From Quisquiliibacterium sp036525975 (lineage in GTDB: Bacteria; Pseudomonadota; Gammaproteobacteria; Burkholderiales; Burkholderiaceae_E): a DNA stretch of 59,041 nucleotides. Within the stretch, counting starts at the first letter, position 1; every line of letters begins with the position of its first letter. Of this stretch, positions 16,714-25,193 are shown piece after piece. Both the position numbers and the translations under genes were made by a program. The stretch is from the NCBI GenBank assembly GCA_036525975.1, contig DATCZK010000048.1, forward strand, positions 1 through 59,041, in the 5' to 3' direction. The notes beneath the pieces were generated by a model. It did no database searches, was not told the origin of the DNA, and was given only the letters and a program-made list of their open reading frames with translations.

Positions 16714-18702
16714 ATGATCCCCGAACTCGGCCACTTCGCGCTCGTGCTGGCAATGCCGCTGGCGCTGCTCACCGGCGTGCTCGCGCTGCTCGGCGCCTGG
16801 CGACACGACGCGCGAATGATGGCGGTGGCCGCGCCCGCGTCGATCGCGCAGTTCGCGCTGGTCGCGTTCGCGTTCGGCTGCCTGATCTCGATCTTCGTGG
16901 ACAACGACTTCTCGGTCGCGCTCGCCGCGACGCACTCCAACCTGGCGCTCCCGCTCGAGTACCGCGTGGCGGCGAGCTGGGGCTCGCACGAGGGCTCGAT
17001 GCTGCTGTGGGTGCTGATGCTCTCGGGCTGGACGGCGGCGGTGGCGTTCCTGTCCGCGTCGCTGTCGGTGAGCCTGCGCGCGCGCGTGATGGGCACGCTG
17101 TGCCTGATCTCCACCGGCTTCCTGCTGTTCCTGCTGTTAACCTCCAACCCCTTCGAGAGGCTGGTGCCCGCCGCCGCCGACGGCCGCGACCTCAATCCGC
17201 TGCTGCAGGACCCGGGCATGGTGTTCCACCCGCCGCTGCTGTACATGGGCTACGTCGGCTTCGCGGTGGCGTTCGCGTTCGCGGTGGCGGGGCTGCTCGA
17301 GGGCCGCTTCGACGCCGCGTGGGCGCGATGGGCGCGCCCGTGGACCACGGCCGCGTGGTGCTTCCTCACGCTGGGCATCGCGCTGGGTTCGTTCTGGGCC
17401 TACTACGAACTGGGCTGGGGCGGGTGGTGGTTCTGGGATCCGGTGGAGAACGCCTCGTTCATGCCCTGGCTGGTGGGCACCGCGCTGATCCACTCGCTGT
17501 CGGTCACGGAGAAACGCGGCGCGTTCCGCAGCTGGACCGTGCTGCTCGCGATCCTCACGTTCAGCCTCAGCCTGCTCGGCACCTTCCTCGTGCGCTCCGG
17601 CGTGCTCACGTCGGTGCACGCGTTCGCCACCGACCCGGCGCGCGGCGTGTTCATCCTCGCGTTCCTGTCGCTGGTGGTGGGCGGCACGCTGTCGCTGTTC
17701 GCGTGGCGCGCCCCGCGCATCGGCATCGGCCCCGGATTCGGGCTCGTGTCGCGCGAGTCGATGCTGTTGGCCAACAACATCCTGCTGCTCGTCGCGATGG
17801 CGGCCGTGCTGCTCGGCACGATGTACCCGCTCGTGCTCGACACCCTGGGCATGGGCAAGATCTCGGTCGGCCCGCCCTACTTCGACGCGGTGTTCTACCC
17901 CCTGATGGCGCCCGCGCTGCTGCTGATGGGCGTGGGCCCGATCGCGCGCTGGCGCAACGCGGAGCTGCCCCCGCTGCTCAACCGGCTGAAGTGGGCATTC
18001 GCGGTCTCGGTGGTCTCGGCGCTGTTGCTGCCGTTCACGGTGGGCGGGTTCCGCCCGTTCACGAGCCTGGGGCTCCTGTTCGGAATCTGGATCCTCGCAT
18101 CGAGCGCGGTCGCGCTCGCCGGGCTCCTGCGCGACGGCAACGGCCGCATCCGCCTCGCGCGCGCGCGCCTCGTCACGGCCAGCATCTGGGGCATGTACCT
18201 CGCGCACGCCGGCGTGGCGGCCTTCGTGTTCGGCGTGACGCTGGTCAAGAGTTACGAGGTCGACTACGACGGGCGGATCGACATCGGCCAGACGATCGAG
18301 CTCTCGGGTTACCAGGTCAGCTTCGAGCGGTTGAGCAGCGTGCGCGGCCCGAACTACGACGCCACGCGCGGCCACTTCGTCGTCAAGCGCGACGGCAAGC
18401 AGGTGGCCGAGCTCGAATCGGAGAAGCGGGTCTATCGCGCATCGCGCACGCCGATGACCGAAGCCGGAATCGACCGCGGGCTCACCCGCGACCTCTACCT
18501 CTCGATGGGCGAGCCGCTGTCGAACACCGCCTGGGCGGTGCGCGTGCAGATCAAGCCCTTCGTGAACTGGATCTGGATCGGCTGCGTGCTGATGGCGCTG
18601 GGCGGCTTCGCGGCGGCGGCCGACAAGCGTTACCGCAGGGCCGCGCGAAGCACCGCGCACGCGCGCCCGGGTGCTGCCGCGGCCGGCACGCCCGCCGCCT
18701 GA
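16714..18702 (+). CDS. ccmF: Heme lyase subunit CcmF
   Basis: The 662-residue polytopic protein has the CcmF motifs: PLEYRVAASWGSHEGSMLLW, NPFERL followed by GRDLNPLLQDPGMVFHPPLL, the WWD domain LGWGGWWFWDPVENASFMPW, and TFLVRSGVLTSVHAFATDP. A long C-terminal periplasmic domain follows (KSYEVDYDGRIDIGQTIEL). CcmF with CcmH/I reduces and ligates heme to the CXXCH motif of apocytochromes. A Shine-Dalgarno AAGGAG precedes the ATG. Length is normal for the family. Confidence 0.95.
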   Translation: MIPELGHFALVLAMPLALLTGVLALLGAWRHDARMMAVAAPASIAQFALVAFAFGCLISIFVDNDFSVALAATHSNLALPLEYRVAASWGSHEGSMLLWVLMLSGWTAAVAFLSASLSVSLRARVMGTLCLISTGFLLFLLLTSNPFERLVPAAADGRDLNPLLQDPGMVFHPPLLYMGYVGFAVAFAFAVAGLLEGRFDAAWARWARPWTTAAWCFLTLGIALGSFWAYYELGWGGWWFWDPVENASFMPWLVGTALIHSLSVTEKRGAFRSWTVLLAILTFSLSLLGTFLVRSGVLTSVHAFATDPARGVFILAFLSLVVGGTLSLFAWRAPRIGIGPGFGLVSRESMLLANNILLLVAMAAVLLGTMYPLVLDTLGMGKISVGPPYFDAVFYPLMAPALLLMGVGPIARWRNAELPPLLNRLKWAFAVSVVSALLLPFTVGGFRPFTSLGLLFGIWILASSAVALAGLLRDGNGRIRLARARLVTASIWGMYLAHAGVAAFVFGVTLVKSYEVDYDGRIDIGQTIELSGYQVSFERLSSVRGPNYDATRGHFVVKRDGKQVAELESEKRVYRASRTPMTEAGIDRGLTRDLYLSMGEPLSNTAWAVRVQIKPFVNWIWIGCVLMALGGFAAAADKRYRRAARSTAHARPGAAAAGTPAA

Positions 18703-18712
18703 GGCCCGACCC

Positions 18713-19246
18713 ATGCGCGCGCTCAAGTTCCTGCTGCCCCTCGCGGTCTTCCTCGGGTTAGGCGCGTTCCTGCTGCTCGGGCTCGACCGCAATCCGCGCG
18801 AGTTGCCCTCGCCGCTGCTGGGCAAGGCGGCGCCGCTGCGGGCGGTGCCGCACCTCGACGACCCCTCGAAGTCGTGGTCGCCCGAGCAGATGCGCGGCAA
18901 GGTCTGGCTGCTCAACATCTGGGGCTCGTGGTGCGCGGGGTGCCAGGTCGAGCACCCGGTGCTCAACGACTTCGCGCGCACCGGCCTCGCGCCGCTGGTC
19001 GGGATGGCCTGGCGGGACAAGCCCGATGCCTCGAAGGCCTGGCTCGCGCGGCTCGGCGACCCCTACGAGGTGTCGTTGACCGACCCCGACGGCCTCGTGG
19101 CGATCGACTGGGGCGTCTACGGCGCGCCCGAGACCTTCCTCGTCGACAAGGCGGGGATCATCCGCTACAAGCACATCGGCCCGATCGACGCGCAGGCGAT
19201 GTCGACCAAGCTCGTGCCGATGATCAAGGAATGGCAGGCGAAATGA
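18713..19246 (+). CDS. ccmG: Thiol:disulfide interchange protein CcmG/DsbE
   Basis: The 177-residue protein has an N-terminal membrane anchor (LKFLLPLAVFLGLGAFLLLG) and a thioredoxin fold with the active site WCAGC at about residues 71-75 in LNIWGSWCAGCQVEHP. YGAPETFLVDKAGIIRYKHI contains the cis-proline and the family GAPET motif. It reduces the apocytochrome or CcmH thiols before heme ligation. The CAGC dipeptide differs from the more usual CxPC. The stop overlaps the ccmH ATG. Confidence 0.93.
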   Translation: MRALKFLLPLAVFLGLGAFLLLGLDRNPRELPSPLLGKAAPLRAVPHLDDPSKSWSPEQMRGKVWLLNIWGSWCAGCQVEHPVLNDFARTGLAPLVGMAWRDKPDASKAWLARLGDPYEVSLTDPDGLVAIDWGVYGAPETFLVDKAGIIRYKHIGPIDAQAMSTKLVPMIKEWQAK

Positions 19247-19770
19247 CACAGGCAGCGAACACCGAAACGCCGCTCTCGCCCGAGGCGAAAGCGCGAATGA
19301 AGGCGTTGTCCGAGGAGCTGCGCTGCCTGGTCTGCCAGAACCAGACGCTGGCCGACTCGAACGCGGAACTCGCGGTGGACCTGCGGCGCGAGGTGGAGAA
19401 AATGGTCGCCGCCGGGCGCAGCGACGACGAGATCAAGACTTACCTGGTCGAGCGCTACGGCGACTTCGTGCTGTACAAGCCGCCGATGCAGGCCAACACG
19501 ATCGCGCTGTGGTTCGCGCCGTTCTTGCTGCTGCTGATCGGAGCGATCGTCTGGGCGGTGGTGCAGCGGCGCAGCCGGATGCGCGCGCCCGGCGCGGGCG
19601 GCGCGCCCGGCGCGTCGGGGCCCGCCTCCGCGTCCCCCGCTGCGAACGCAGCGGCGCAGACCGTGGCGCCCGGCGACACGCCCGGGCAGGAACCGGCGGA
19701 TCCGCCGCAGACGTCGCAAGCCGGCCGCGAGCGCGCTCGCAGGATGCTGGGCATGGACGAAGAGCGCTGA
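19243..19770 (+). CDS. ccmH: Cytochrome c maturation protein CcmH, lacking an N-terminal signal peptide
   Basis: The ATG overlaps the ccmG stop (ATGA); the product has 175 residues. The redox motif LRCLVC and following QNQTLADSNAELAVDLRREV are diagnostic of CcmH. KTYLVERYGDFVLYKPPM leads into one membrane helix (ALWFAPFLLLLIGAIVWAVV) and an Ala/Pro-rich tail. Most relatives begin with a cleavable signal peptide; here the N-terminus is hydrophilic (MTQAANTETPLSPEAKARMK), and no alternative upstream start in this frame adds one. The lone helix, followed by QRRSRMR, could still orient the N-terminus outward. Confidence 0.9.
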   Translation: MTQAANTETPLSPEAKARMKALSEELRCLVCQNQTLADSNAELAVDLRREVEKMVAAGRSDDEIKTYLVERYGDFVLYKPPMQANTIALWFAPFLLLLIGAIVWAVVQRRSRMRAPGAGGAPGASGPASASPAANAAAQTVAPGDTPGQEPADPPQTSQAGRERARRMLGMDEER

Positions 19771-19778
19771 TCGCTCCC

Positions 19779-19802
19779 GGCGCGCGCGAGGCGTCGCGCG
19801 CC
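19779..19802. terminator. GC-rich inverted repeat between convergent ccmH and yjbQ
   Basis: Perfect 8-bp arms GGCGCGCG and CGCGCGCC flank an 8-base loop, 8 bp past the ccmH stop. No T-run follows, so it may only stabilise mRNA 3' ends or assist factor-dependent termination. Confidence 0.3.
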
Positions 19803-19846
19803 GCTGGGCGCCCTTGCCCGGTCGGCTCGCGCCGCGGGCGTGGGCC

Positions 19847-20284
19847 TCAGGACGATTCGCCTGGCGTGCCTTGGCCCTGCACGGTCACGACCACGGTGCG
19901 CGCGTGCGGCGCGCGCCTGTGCTCCCACAGGTAGACGCCCTGCCAGGTGCCGAGCAGCAGGCGAGCCTGCGCGCAGGGGATCGTGAGCGAGTTCGACGTG
20001 AGCGCGCTTCGAAGGTGCGCCGGCATGTCGTCGGGCCCCTCGGCGTCGTGCACGTTCGCGGGGTCTGCGTCGGGGGCGAGCCGGGCCATCGCGGTCTCGA
20101 GATCCCGGCGCACGCCGGGGTCGGCATTCTCGGTGAGGACCAGCGACGCGCTGGTGTGCTGCAGGAAGACGTGGCACAGGCCCGCCTGGACGCCGCTGGC
20201 CGCGACGATGCGCGCGAGATCGGCGGTGATCTCGAAGGTGCCGCGACCTCTCGTGCGGAACGTGAAAGTCTGCTGGTGGAGCAT
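19847..20284 (-). CDS. yjbQ: YjbQ / UPF0047 family protein
   Basis: The ATG at 20284 gives 145 residues. The family motifs are present: GLCHVFLQHTSASLVLTEN, with the His and the Thr-Ser pair of the conserved pocket, HDAEGPDDMPAHLRSAL, and LGTWQGVYLWEHR. Family members form trimers with a metal-bound pocket; weak thiamine-phosphate synthase activity has been reported for relatives, but the physiological role is open. It converges with ccmH and is followed upstream by an MFS gene on the same strand. Confidence 0.9.
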   Translation of the reverse strand: MLHQQTFTFRTRGRGTFEITADLARIVAASGVQAGLCHVFLQHTSASLVLTENADPGVRRDLETAMARLAPDADPANVHDAEGPDDMPAHLRSALTSNSLTIPCAQARLLLGTWQGVYLWEHRRAPHARTVVVTVQGQGTPGESS

Positions 20285-20319
20285 CGGGTCCGATCGTGCA
20301 ACGCCTCGGCCGGGCAAGT

Positions 20320-21534
20320 CTAGCCCCCCGAGGCCGCCCGCCGCCGGTCCTGGCGGCCGATCATCGCCGCGACCGCGACGTTGGCGAGCGCGAAGGCTCC
20401 GGTCACCAGGCCGGTGTGCTGCCAGCCGCCCGAGGTGCTCGCGACCCACGCCACCAGCGGCGGCGAGACGAACTGCCCGAGCGCCGCCCCCTGCTGCATC
20501 AGGCCGGTCGTGCTCGAGACCGCGCCCGGATAGGGCGCGAACCTCGGGGCGGTGGCGAACAGCGTGCCGGGAATCAGGCCGCCGAACGCGGAGAACGCGA
20601 GCACCGACGCGTAGCGCGCCGCGAACCCCAGGCGCTCGTCGAAGGCGAGCAGCGCGAACGCGGCCATCGCCAGCGACGCCCCCGCGAGCAGGGCGTTGCG
20701 CGTCGCGCCGCGCTGGAGCAGCACGCCGGCCACGATGTTTCCGCCCAGGTTGACCGCAACGCCCAGCGCCGTGAGCGTGCCCGCCAGCGTCGCGGTCACG
20801 CCCGCCTGCTGGTAGACGGTGGGCAGGAACGCGAACACCGCGATGAACTGCCCCGCGTAGAGCCCGAACGCGAGCGCGAGCAGCCAGGGCGCACCGCTTC
20901 GCAGCGTGTCGAGCGCGTAGCGCGTCAACCCCGGCTCGGCGAGCGCGCGGCGCGGATCGGGCTCGAGCGCGCGCAGCAGCGACGCCAGCGCGATCGCGGC
21001 CACCGCCGCCGCGAGCCACCACGCGAGCCGCCACTCGCCCAGCGGAATCAGCCACGGCGTGGCGACCAGCGCGAGGCTCATGCCGGTGGGCATGTACGCC
21101 CCCCAGAAACCGAGCGCAACGCTCATCGCCCGCGGCGCCACCACGCGGCGCAGCAGCGCGGGTCCGGGCAGCACGGTGAGGATGAACCCGGCACTCTCGA
21201 TCGCCCGCAGCGCGAGAAGCGCCGACACGCTCGTTGCCAGCGCCCCGGCCGCGCCCGCGAGCGCGAGCAGCGCGAGCCCGCCGGCCATCACGCGGCGCGC
21301 GCCGAACCGGTCGGCAAGCACGCCGCCGAACAGGCCGAAGCACATGCCGGCGAGCTGGAACACCGAGACCAGGAAGCTCGCCTGCACGAGCGACATGCCC
21401 ATCGAGGCCTGCAGCACCGGCAGCGCGGGCGGAAGCTTGCCGATGTTCAGCGCCGCCGCGACGCCGGCGAGGATCACGCAGGCGAGTGCGGCCGAGCCGC
21501 GCGGTTTGCGTTGCGATTCGTGGCGGGTCGGCAT
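20320..21534 (-). CDS. Major facilitator superfamily (MFS) transporter
   Basis: From the ATG at 21534 the product has 404 residues and twelve predicted membrane helices. The MFS loop 2-3 motif is visible as GVLADRFGARRVMAGG, and an antiporter-like stretch GFWGAYMPTGMSLAL lies in the fifth-helix region. The frame is open to a GTG at 21588, but a TACAAT -10-like sequence lies between the two, favouring the downstream start. It resembles cyanate/drug-type carriers; the substrate is not predictable. It diverges from the His/Pro-rich gene at 21670. Confidence 0.85.
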   Translation of the reverse strand: MPTRHESQRKPRGSAALACVILAGVAAALNIGKLPPALPVLQASMGMSLVQASFLVSVFQLAGMCFGLFGGVLADRFGARRVMAGGLALLALAGAAGALATSVSALLALRAIESAGFILTVLPGPALLRRVVAPRAMSVALGFWGAYMPTGMSLALVATPWLIPLGEWRLAWWLAAAVAAIALASLLRALEPDPRRALAEPGLTRYALDTLRSGAPWLLALAFGLYAGQFIAVFAFLPTVYQQAGVTATLAGTLTALGVAVNLGGNIVAGVLLQRGATRNALLAGASLAMAAFALLAFDERLGFAARYASVLAFSAFGGLIPGTLFATAPRFAPYPGAVSSTTGLMQQGAALGQFVSPPLVAWVASTSGGWQHTGLVTGAFALANVAVAAMIGRQDRRRAASGG

Positions 21535-21556
21535 CGGGCTGTAAGTGGGGTAACGG

Positions 21557-21562
21557 ATTGTA
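21557..21562 (-). promoter_or_regulatory. Candidate -10 element of the MFS gene
   Basis: On the minus strand TACAAT (5/6 to TATAAT) lies 22 bp upstream of the ATG at 21534. No convincing -35 hexamer is visible at 16-18 bp. It supports the shorter start for the MFS protein. Confidence 0.35.
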
Positions 21563-21669
21563 AGAAGAGCGGCGCGCGCTCCCGGCACCGCCTAGCATGG
21601 TTCGCACGATCAACGCCGCGCGCAACCGCACTCCAGCCGCGGCAACCCCATTATCGCGGAGCAAAGATC

Positions 21670-22101
21670 ATGAACCGACTTCTCGCTTCAGCGCTGTTCG
21701 CAGGCGCCACCGCCCTTTCCTCCACCCCCGTGCTCGCGCAGGACCTCGGCTGGTCGGTGTCGATCGGATCGAACGGGCAGGCCAGCGTCACGATCGGCAA
21801 CGTGCCGTTCGTGACCGCCGGGCCGGTCTACTTCCCGAACCCGCCAGCCGTCCACGCGCCGGCTCACTGGCCCCTGCCCGTCTACGCGCCGCCGCCGGTC
21901 GTGTTCGTGCCCCGGCCGATCGTGATCCGGCCGCCCCACCTCGTGCGCCCGCTCCCGTGGCATCGCGCGGCGCCGGGCCATCGCCACCGCTTCGACCGCG
22001 ACGATTGGCACCGGGGCCAACCGCATCGTCACCGTGGCCCGCATTCCGGCGGCCCCAGGCACTGGCAGCCGGGCGAGCAGCGCGGCAAGCGCTGGCAGTG
22101 A
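21670..22101 (+). CDS. Exported His/Pro-rich small protein
   Basis: This 143-residue protein has a clear signal peptide (MNRLLASALFAGATALSSTP, cleavage after VLAQ). The mature part starts with a short beta-like region (GWSVSIGSNGQASVTIGN), then becomes Pro/Val-rich (PLPVYAPPPVVFVPRPIVI) and ends in a His/Arg/Gly-rich tail (HRAAPGHRHRFDRDDWHRG). No enzymatic domain is recognised. The histidine density suggests metal or surface binding in the periplasm, which is inference only. Similar short exported proteins are common in Burkholderiales. Confidence 0.8.
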   Translation: MNRLLASALFAGATALSSTPVLAQDLGWSVSIGSNGQASVTIGNVPFVTAGPVYFPNPPAVHAPAHWPLPVYAPPPVVFVPRPIVIRPPHLVRPLPWHRAAPGHRHRFDRDDWHRGQPHRHRGPHSGGPRHWQPGEQRGKRWQ

Positions 22102-22382
22102 CTCCGCCGGGGCTGCCCCGGCCGGCGCCGACTCCGCCGGGGCACCCCCGGCAGGCGCCCACCCCTGTGGCGCTGCCTGCGCCGACACCGACCCCGCTCG
22201 GGCCGACCCCTTAGCTGGGGCCGCGGCCGAGGCCCGCGAGCCCTCGGCCGCGCGCGCTTTCCTCGGCGCACGCGAATCCGGTACGCTCACCGGGTGTGCA
22301 CGCTGCTCGGCGTGCGACGCCGGGGCCAACAGCCTTGGTTCGGCGGCACGGAAACACAACAACGGACTCGGGGGAAGAAGGA
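22100..22382. repeat. Intergenic stretch with a 30-bp direct repeat; no gene seen
   Basis: A 30-bp unit starting GACTCCGCCGGGGC occurs at 22100-22129 and again, with a few changes, at 22130-22159, beginning within the stop codon of the exported protein. Further decayed GACxCCG copies follow to about 22215. The remaining ~165 bp before the EF-G-like gene hold no recognisable gene, only a possible TACGCT -10-like element near 22292. Confidence 0.6.
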
Positions 22383-24437
22383 ATGAGCGCATCGCAGGTC
22401 GCGACGATTCGCAACGTCGCGCTGATCGGACACTCGGGAGGGGGCAAGACGACTTTGGCCGAGGCGCTGCTGCTGCGCGCCGGCGCGATCGCTTCGGCTG
22501 GCGCGGTGGAGAAAGGCACCACGGTCTGCGATTCCGACCCGCTGGAGAAGCAGTTCGGGCACTCGCTGCACACGGCGCTGGTGAACTTCGAGTTCGAGCA
22601 GCGCCGGATCTACCTCGCCGACACGCCGGGAATGCCCGACTTCGCAGGCCAGGCGATCGCCGCGCTCGACGCGGCCGACACCGCGATCCTCGTGGTCGAC
22701 GCGCAGACCGGCGTGCAGACGATGACCGAGCGGATGATGCGCCGCGCGCACGAGCGCAACCGCTGCCGCATGATCGTGATCAACAAGATCGACGCCGAGG
22801 GCGTGGACCTGCGCGCGGTGCTGCGCGAGGTGCGCGAGCACTTCGGGCGCGAGTGCCTGGTGCTCGACCTGCCGGCGCACCAGGGCGCCGACGTCGTCGA
22901 CGTGCTCGAGCACGACTCCGGGGAGGCCGACATCGAGTCGGTGGCCGACGCGCACCGCGCGCTGATCGACCAGATCGTGGAGGAAGACGAGACGCTGCTC
23001 GCACGCTACCTCGACGACGGCACCGACCCGAGCGTCGACGAGCTGCACGCCCCCTTCGAAAAGGCGATGCGCGAGGGCCGCCTGATCCCGGTGATGTTCT
23101 GTTCGGCGCGCACGGGCGCCGGCCTCGACGAGTTGCTGCACATCCTCGCAACGCTCGCGCCCGACCCCACCGAGAGCAACCCGCCCGAGTTCTTCACGGG
23201 CGACCCGGGCGCCCCCGACGAGGAGCCCTACCCGGCCGAGGCCGACCCGGACAAGCACGCGATCGCGCACGCGTTTCGCGTGTCGATCGACCCGTACATG
23301 GGCCGCATCGCCGCGTTCCGCATCTTCCAGGGAACGATCCGGCGCGACATGCAGCTGTTCGTGGGCGACGCCAAGCGCGCGTTCAAGGTGGCGCACCTGT
23401 ACCGCGTCATGGGCAAGGACCTGGTCGAGGTGCCCGAGCTCGTGGCGGGCGAAATCGGCGCGGTAACGAAGGTGGACGAAATCGAGTTCGACAGCGTGCT
23501 CCACGACTCGCACGAGGAGGACCACGTCCACCTCAAGGCCACCCGGTTCCCGGCGCCGATGCAGGGGCTCGCGCTCACGCCCAGGCGCAAGGGCGACGAG
23601 CAGAAGCTCTCCGAGGTGCTGGCCAAGCTCGCAACCGAAGACCCCAGCCTCACCGTGGAGCGCGACGGCGAGGGGCACGAGTGGGTGATCCGCGGGCTGG
23701 GCGAACTGCACCTGAAGAGCAAGCTCGAGCGCATGGCCGCTCAGTACAAGGTGGACGTCGACACGCGCCCGCCGCGCATCCCCTACCGCGAGACGATCTC
23801 GGGCAACGCCGAGGGGCATCACCGCCACAAGAAGCAGTCGGGCGGCGCCGGGCAGTTCGGCGAGGTCTTCCTGCGGATCGAACCGCGCGAGCGGGGCGCC
23901 GGGTTCGAGTTCGTCGACCAGGTCAAGGGCGGCGCGATCCCGGGCGTGTTCATGCCGGCGGTGGAAAAGGGCGTGCGGCGCGCGCTCGACGAGGGCGTGA
24001 TCGCGGGCTACCCGGTGATCGACGTGCGCGTCACGGTCTACGACGGCAAGACGCACCCGGTGGACGGCAAGGAGATCGCGTTCATCACGGCCGGGCGCAA
24101 GGCCGCGATCGACGCGATCCTCAAGTCCTCGCCGATCGTGCTCGAGCCGATCGTGGAGGTGGACATCAACGTTCCCGAATCGTTCTTCGGCGAAGTCACC
24201 GGCGACCTCTCCGCGCGCCGCGGTCACGTCACCGGCACCGCGCCGCGCGGCCACGGCGGCACGACGATCTCGGGCATGGTGCCGCTCGCCGAGATCACCG
24301 ACTACTCGTCGCGCCTCAAGGCGATCACCGCCGGCGCCGGCAACTTCAGCCAGTCGTTCGCGCACTACGCACCGGCGCCGCCGACCGTGCAGCGCCAGCT
24401 CGCCTCGGCGCACCAGATCCGGGACGACGACGAGTAG
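22383..24437 (+). CDS. Elongation factor G-like translational GTPase
   Basis: The ATG at 22383 gives 684 residues. The GTPase motifs are G1 GHSGGGKT (a variant of the usual AHIDAGKT), G3 DTPGMPDF and G4 NKID. Domain II starts near residue 290 (KHAIAHAFRVSIDPYMGRIA). Domain IV (SGGAGQFGEVFLRIEPRERG) and domain V (TGTAPRGHGGTTISGMVPLA) are complete. This is the EF-G-like paralogue found beside genuine FusA in many bacteria. The absence of rpsL/rpsG/tuf neighbours and the variant P-loop argue against it being the housekeeping EF-G. A ribosome-recycling or stress role is possible but unproven. Confidence 0.88.
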   Translation: MSASQVATIRNVALIGHSGGGKTTLAEALLLRAGAIASAGAVEKGTTVCDSDPLEKQFGHSLHTALVNFEFEQRRIYLADTPGMPDFAGQAIAALDAADTAILVVDAQTGVQTMTERMMRRAHERNRCRMIVINKIDAEGVDLRAVLREVREHFGRECLVLDLPAHQGADVVDVLEHDSGEADIESVADAHRALIDQIVEEDETLLARYLDDGTDPSVDELHAPFEKAMREGRLIPVMFCSARTGAGLDELLHILATLAPDPTESNPPEFFTGDPGAPDEEPYPAEADPDKHAIAHAFRVSIDPYMGRIAAFRIFQGTIRRDMQLFVGDAKRAFKVAHLYRVMGKDLVEVPELVAGEIGAVTKVDEIEFDSVLHDSHEEDHVHLKATRFPAPMQGLALTPRRKGDEQKLSEVLAKLATEDPSLTVERDGEGHEWVIRGLGELHLKSKLERMAAQYKVDVDTRPPRIPYRETISGNAEGHHRHKKQSGGAGQFGEVFLRIEPRERGAGFEFVDQVKGGAIPGVFMPAVEKGVRRALDEGVIAGYPVIDVRVTVYDGKTHPVDGKEIAFITAGRKAAIDAILKSSPIVLEPIVEVDINVPESFFGEVTGDLSARRGHVTGTAPRGHGGTTISGMVPLAEITDYSSRLKAITAGAGNFSQSFAHYAPAPPTVQRQLASAHQIRDDDE

Positions 24438-24446
24438 GCTCGCGCG

Positions 24447-25184
24447 ATGGACACCCCCGATCCGGATCTTCCCCAACCTGCCGCCGGGGCCGAACGCGAC
24501 GAGGGCGTGCCGGTCTCGGTGCGCATCCGCGAGCGGCTCAAGGCCGCGCGCAAGCGCTTCCACGCCAACGACAACATCGCGGCGTGCATCGAGCCCGGCG
24601 AACTCGAGCAACTGCTCGAGGAGGTGAGCGGCAAGATGCGCGGCGTGCTCGAGAGCCTGGTGATCGACACCGAGAGCGACCACAACACCCAGGACACCGC
24701 CCGCAGGGTGGCGAAGATGTACGTCAACGAGGTGTTCCGCGGCAGGTACGTGCGCCGCCCGGCCACCACCGAGTTCCCCAACGTGGAGCACCTCAACGAG
24801 CTGATGATCATCGGCCCGATCAGGGTGCGAAGCGCGTGCTCGCACCACCTGTGCCCGATTCTCGGGCGCGTCTGGATCGGCGTGATGCCCAACAGCCACT
24901 CCAACCTGATCGGCTTGTCGAAATACCTTCGCCTCACCGACTGGGTGATGAGCCGCCCCCAGATCCAGGAGGAAGCCGTCACGCAGGTGGCGGACCTGCT
25001 GCAGGACATGATCAAGCCCGACGGCCTCGCGATCGTGATGGAGGCCGATCACTTCTGCATGCACTGGCGCGGCGTGAAAGACACCGAGTCGAAGATGCTC
25101 AACAGCGTGATGCGCGGATCGTTCCTGAAGGATCCCAACCTGCGGCGCGAGTTCCTCGCGCTGATTCCGTCCAAACAAGCCTGA
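24447..25184 (+). CDS. folE: GTP cyclohydrolase I
   Basis: The 245-residue enzyme converts GTP to 7,8-dihydroneopterin triphosphate, the first step to tetrahydrofolate. Zinc ligands appear in SACSHHLCPI and in the later FCMHWRGVKD. NLIGLSKYLRLTDWVMSRPQ and the GTP-binding region are well conserved. The N-terminus is about 40 residues longer than the catalytic core and hydrophilic. It begins 9 bp after the EF-G-like gene and ends 9 bp before the BLUF gene, so the three are probably co-transcribed. Confidence 0.93.
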   Translation: MDTPDPDLPQPAAGAERDEGVPVSVRIRERLKAARKRFHANDNIAACIEPGELEQLLEEVSGKMRGVLESLVIDTESDHNTQDTARRVAKMYVNEVFRGRYVRRPATTEFPNVEHLNELMIIGPIRVRSACSHHLCPILGRVWIGVMPNSHSNLIGLSKYLRLTDWVMSRPQIQEEAVTQVADLLQDMIKPDGLAIVMEADHFCMHWRGVKDTESKMLNSVMRGSFLKDPNLRREFLALIPSKQA

Positions 25185-25193
25185 GGCACGAAC

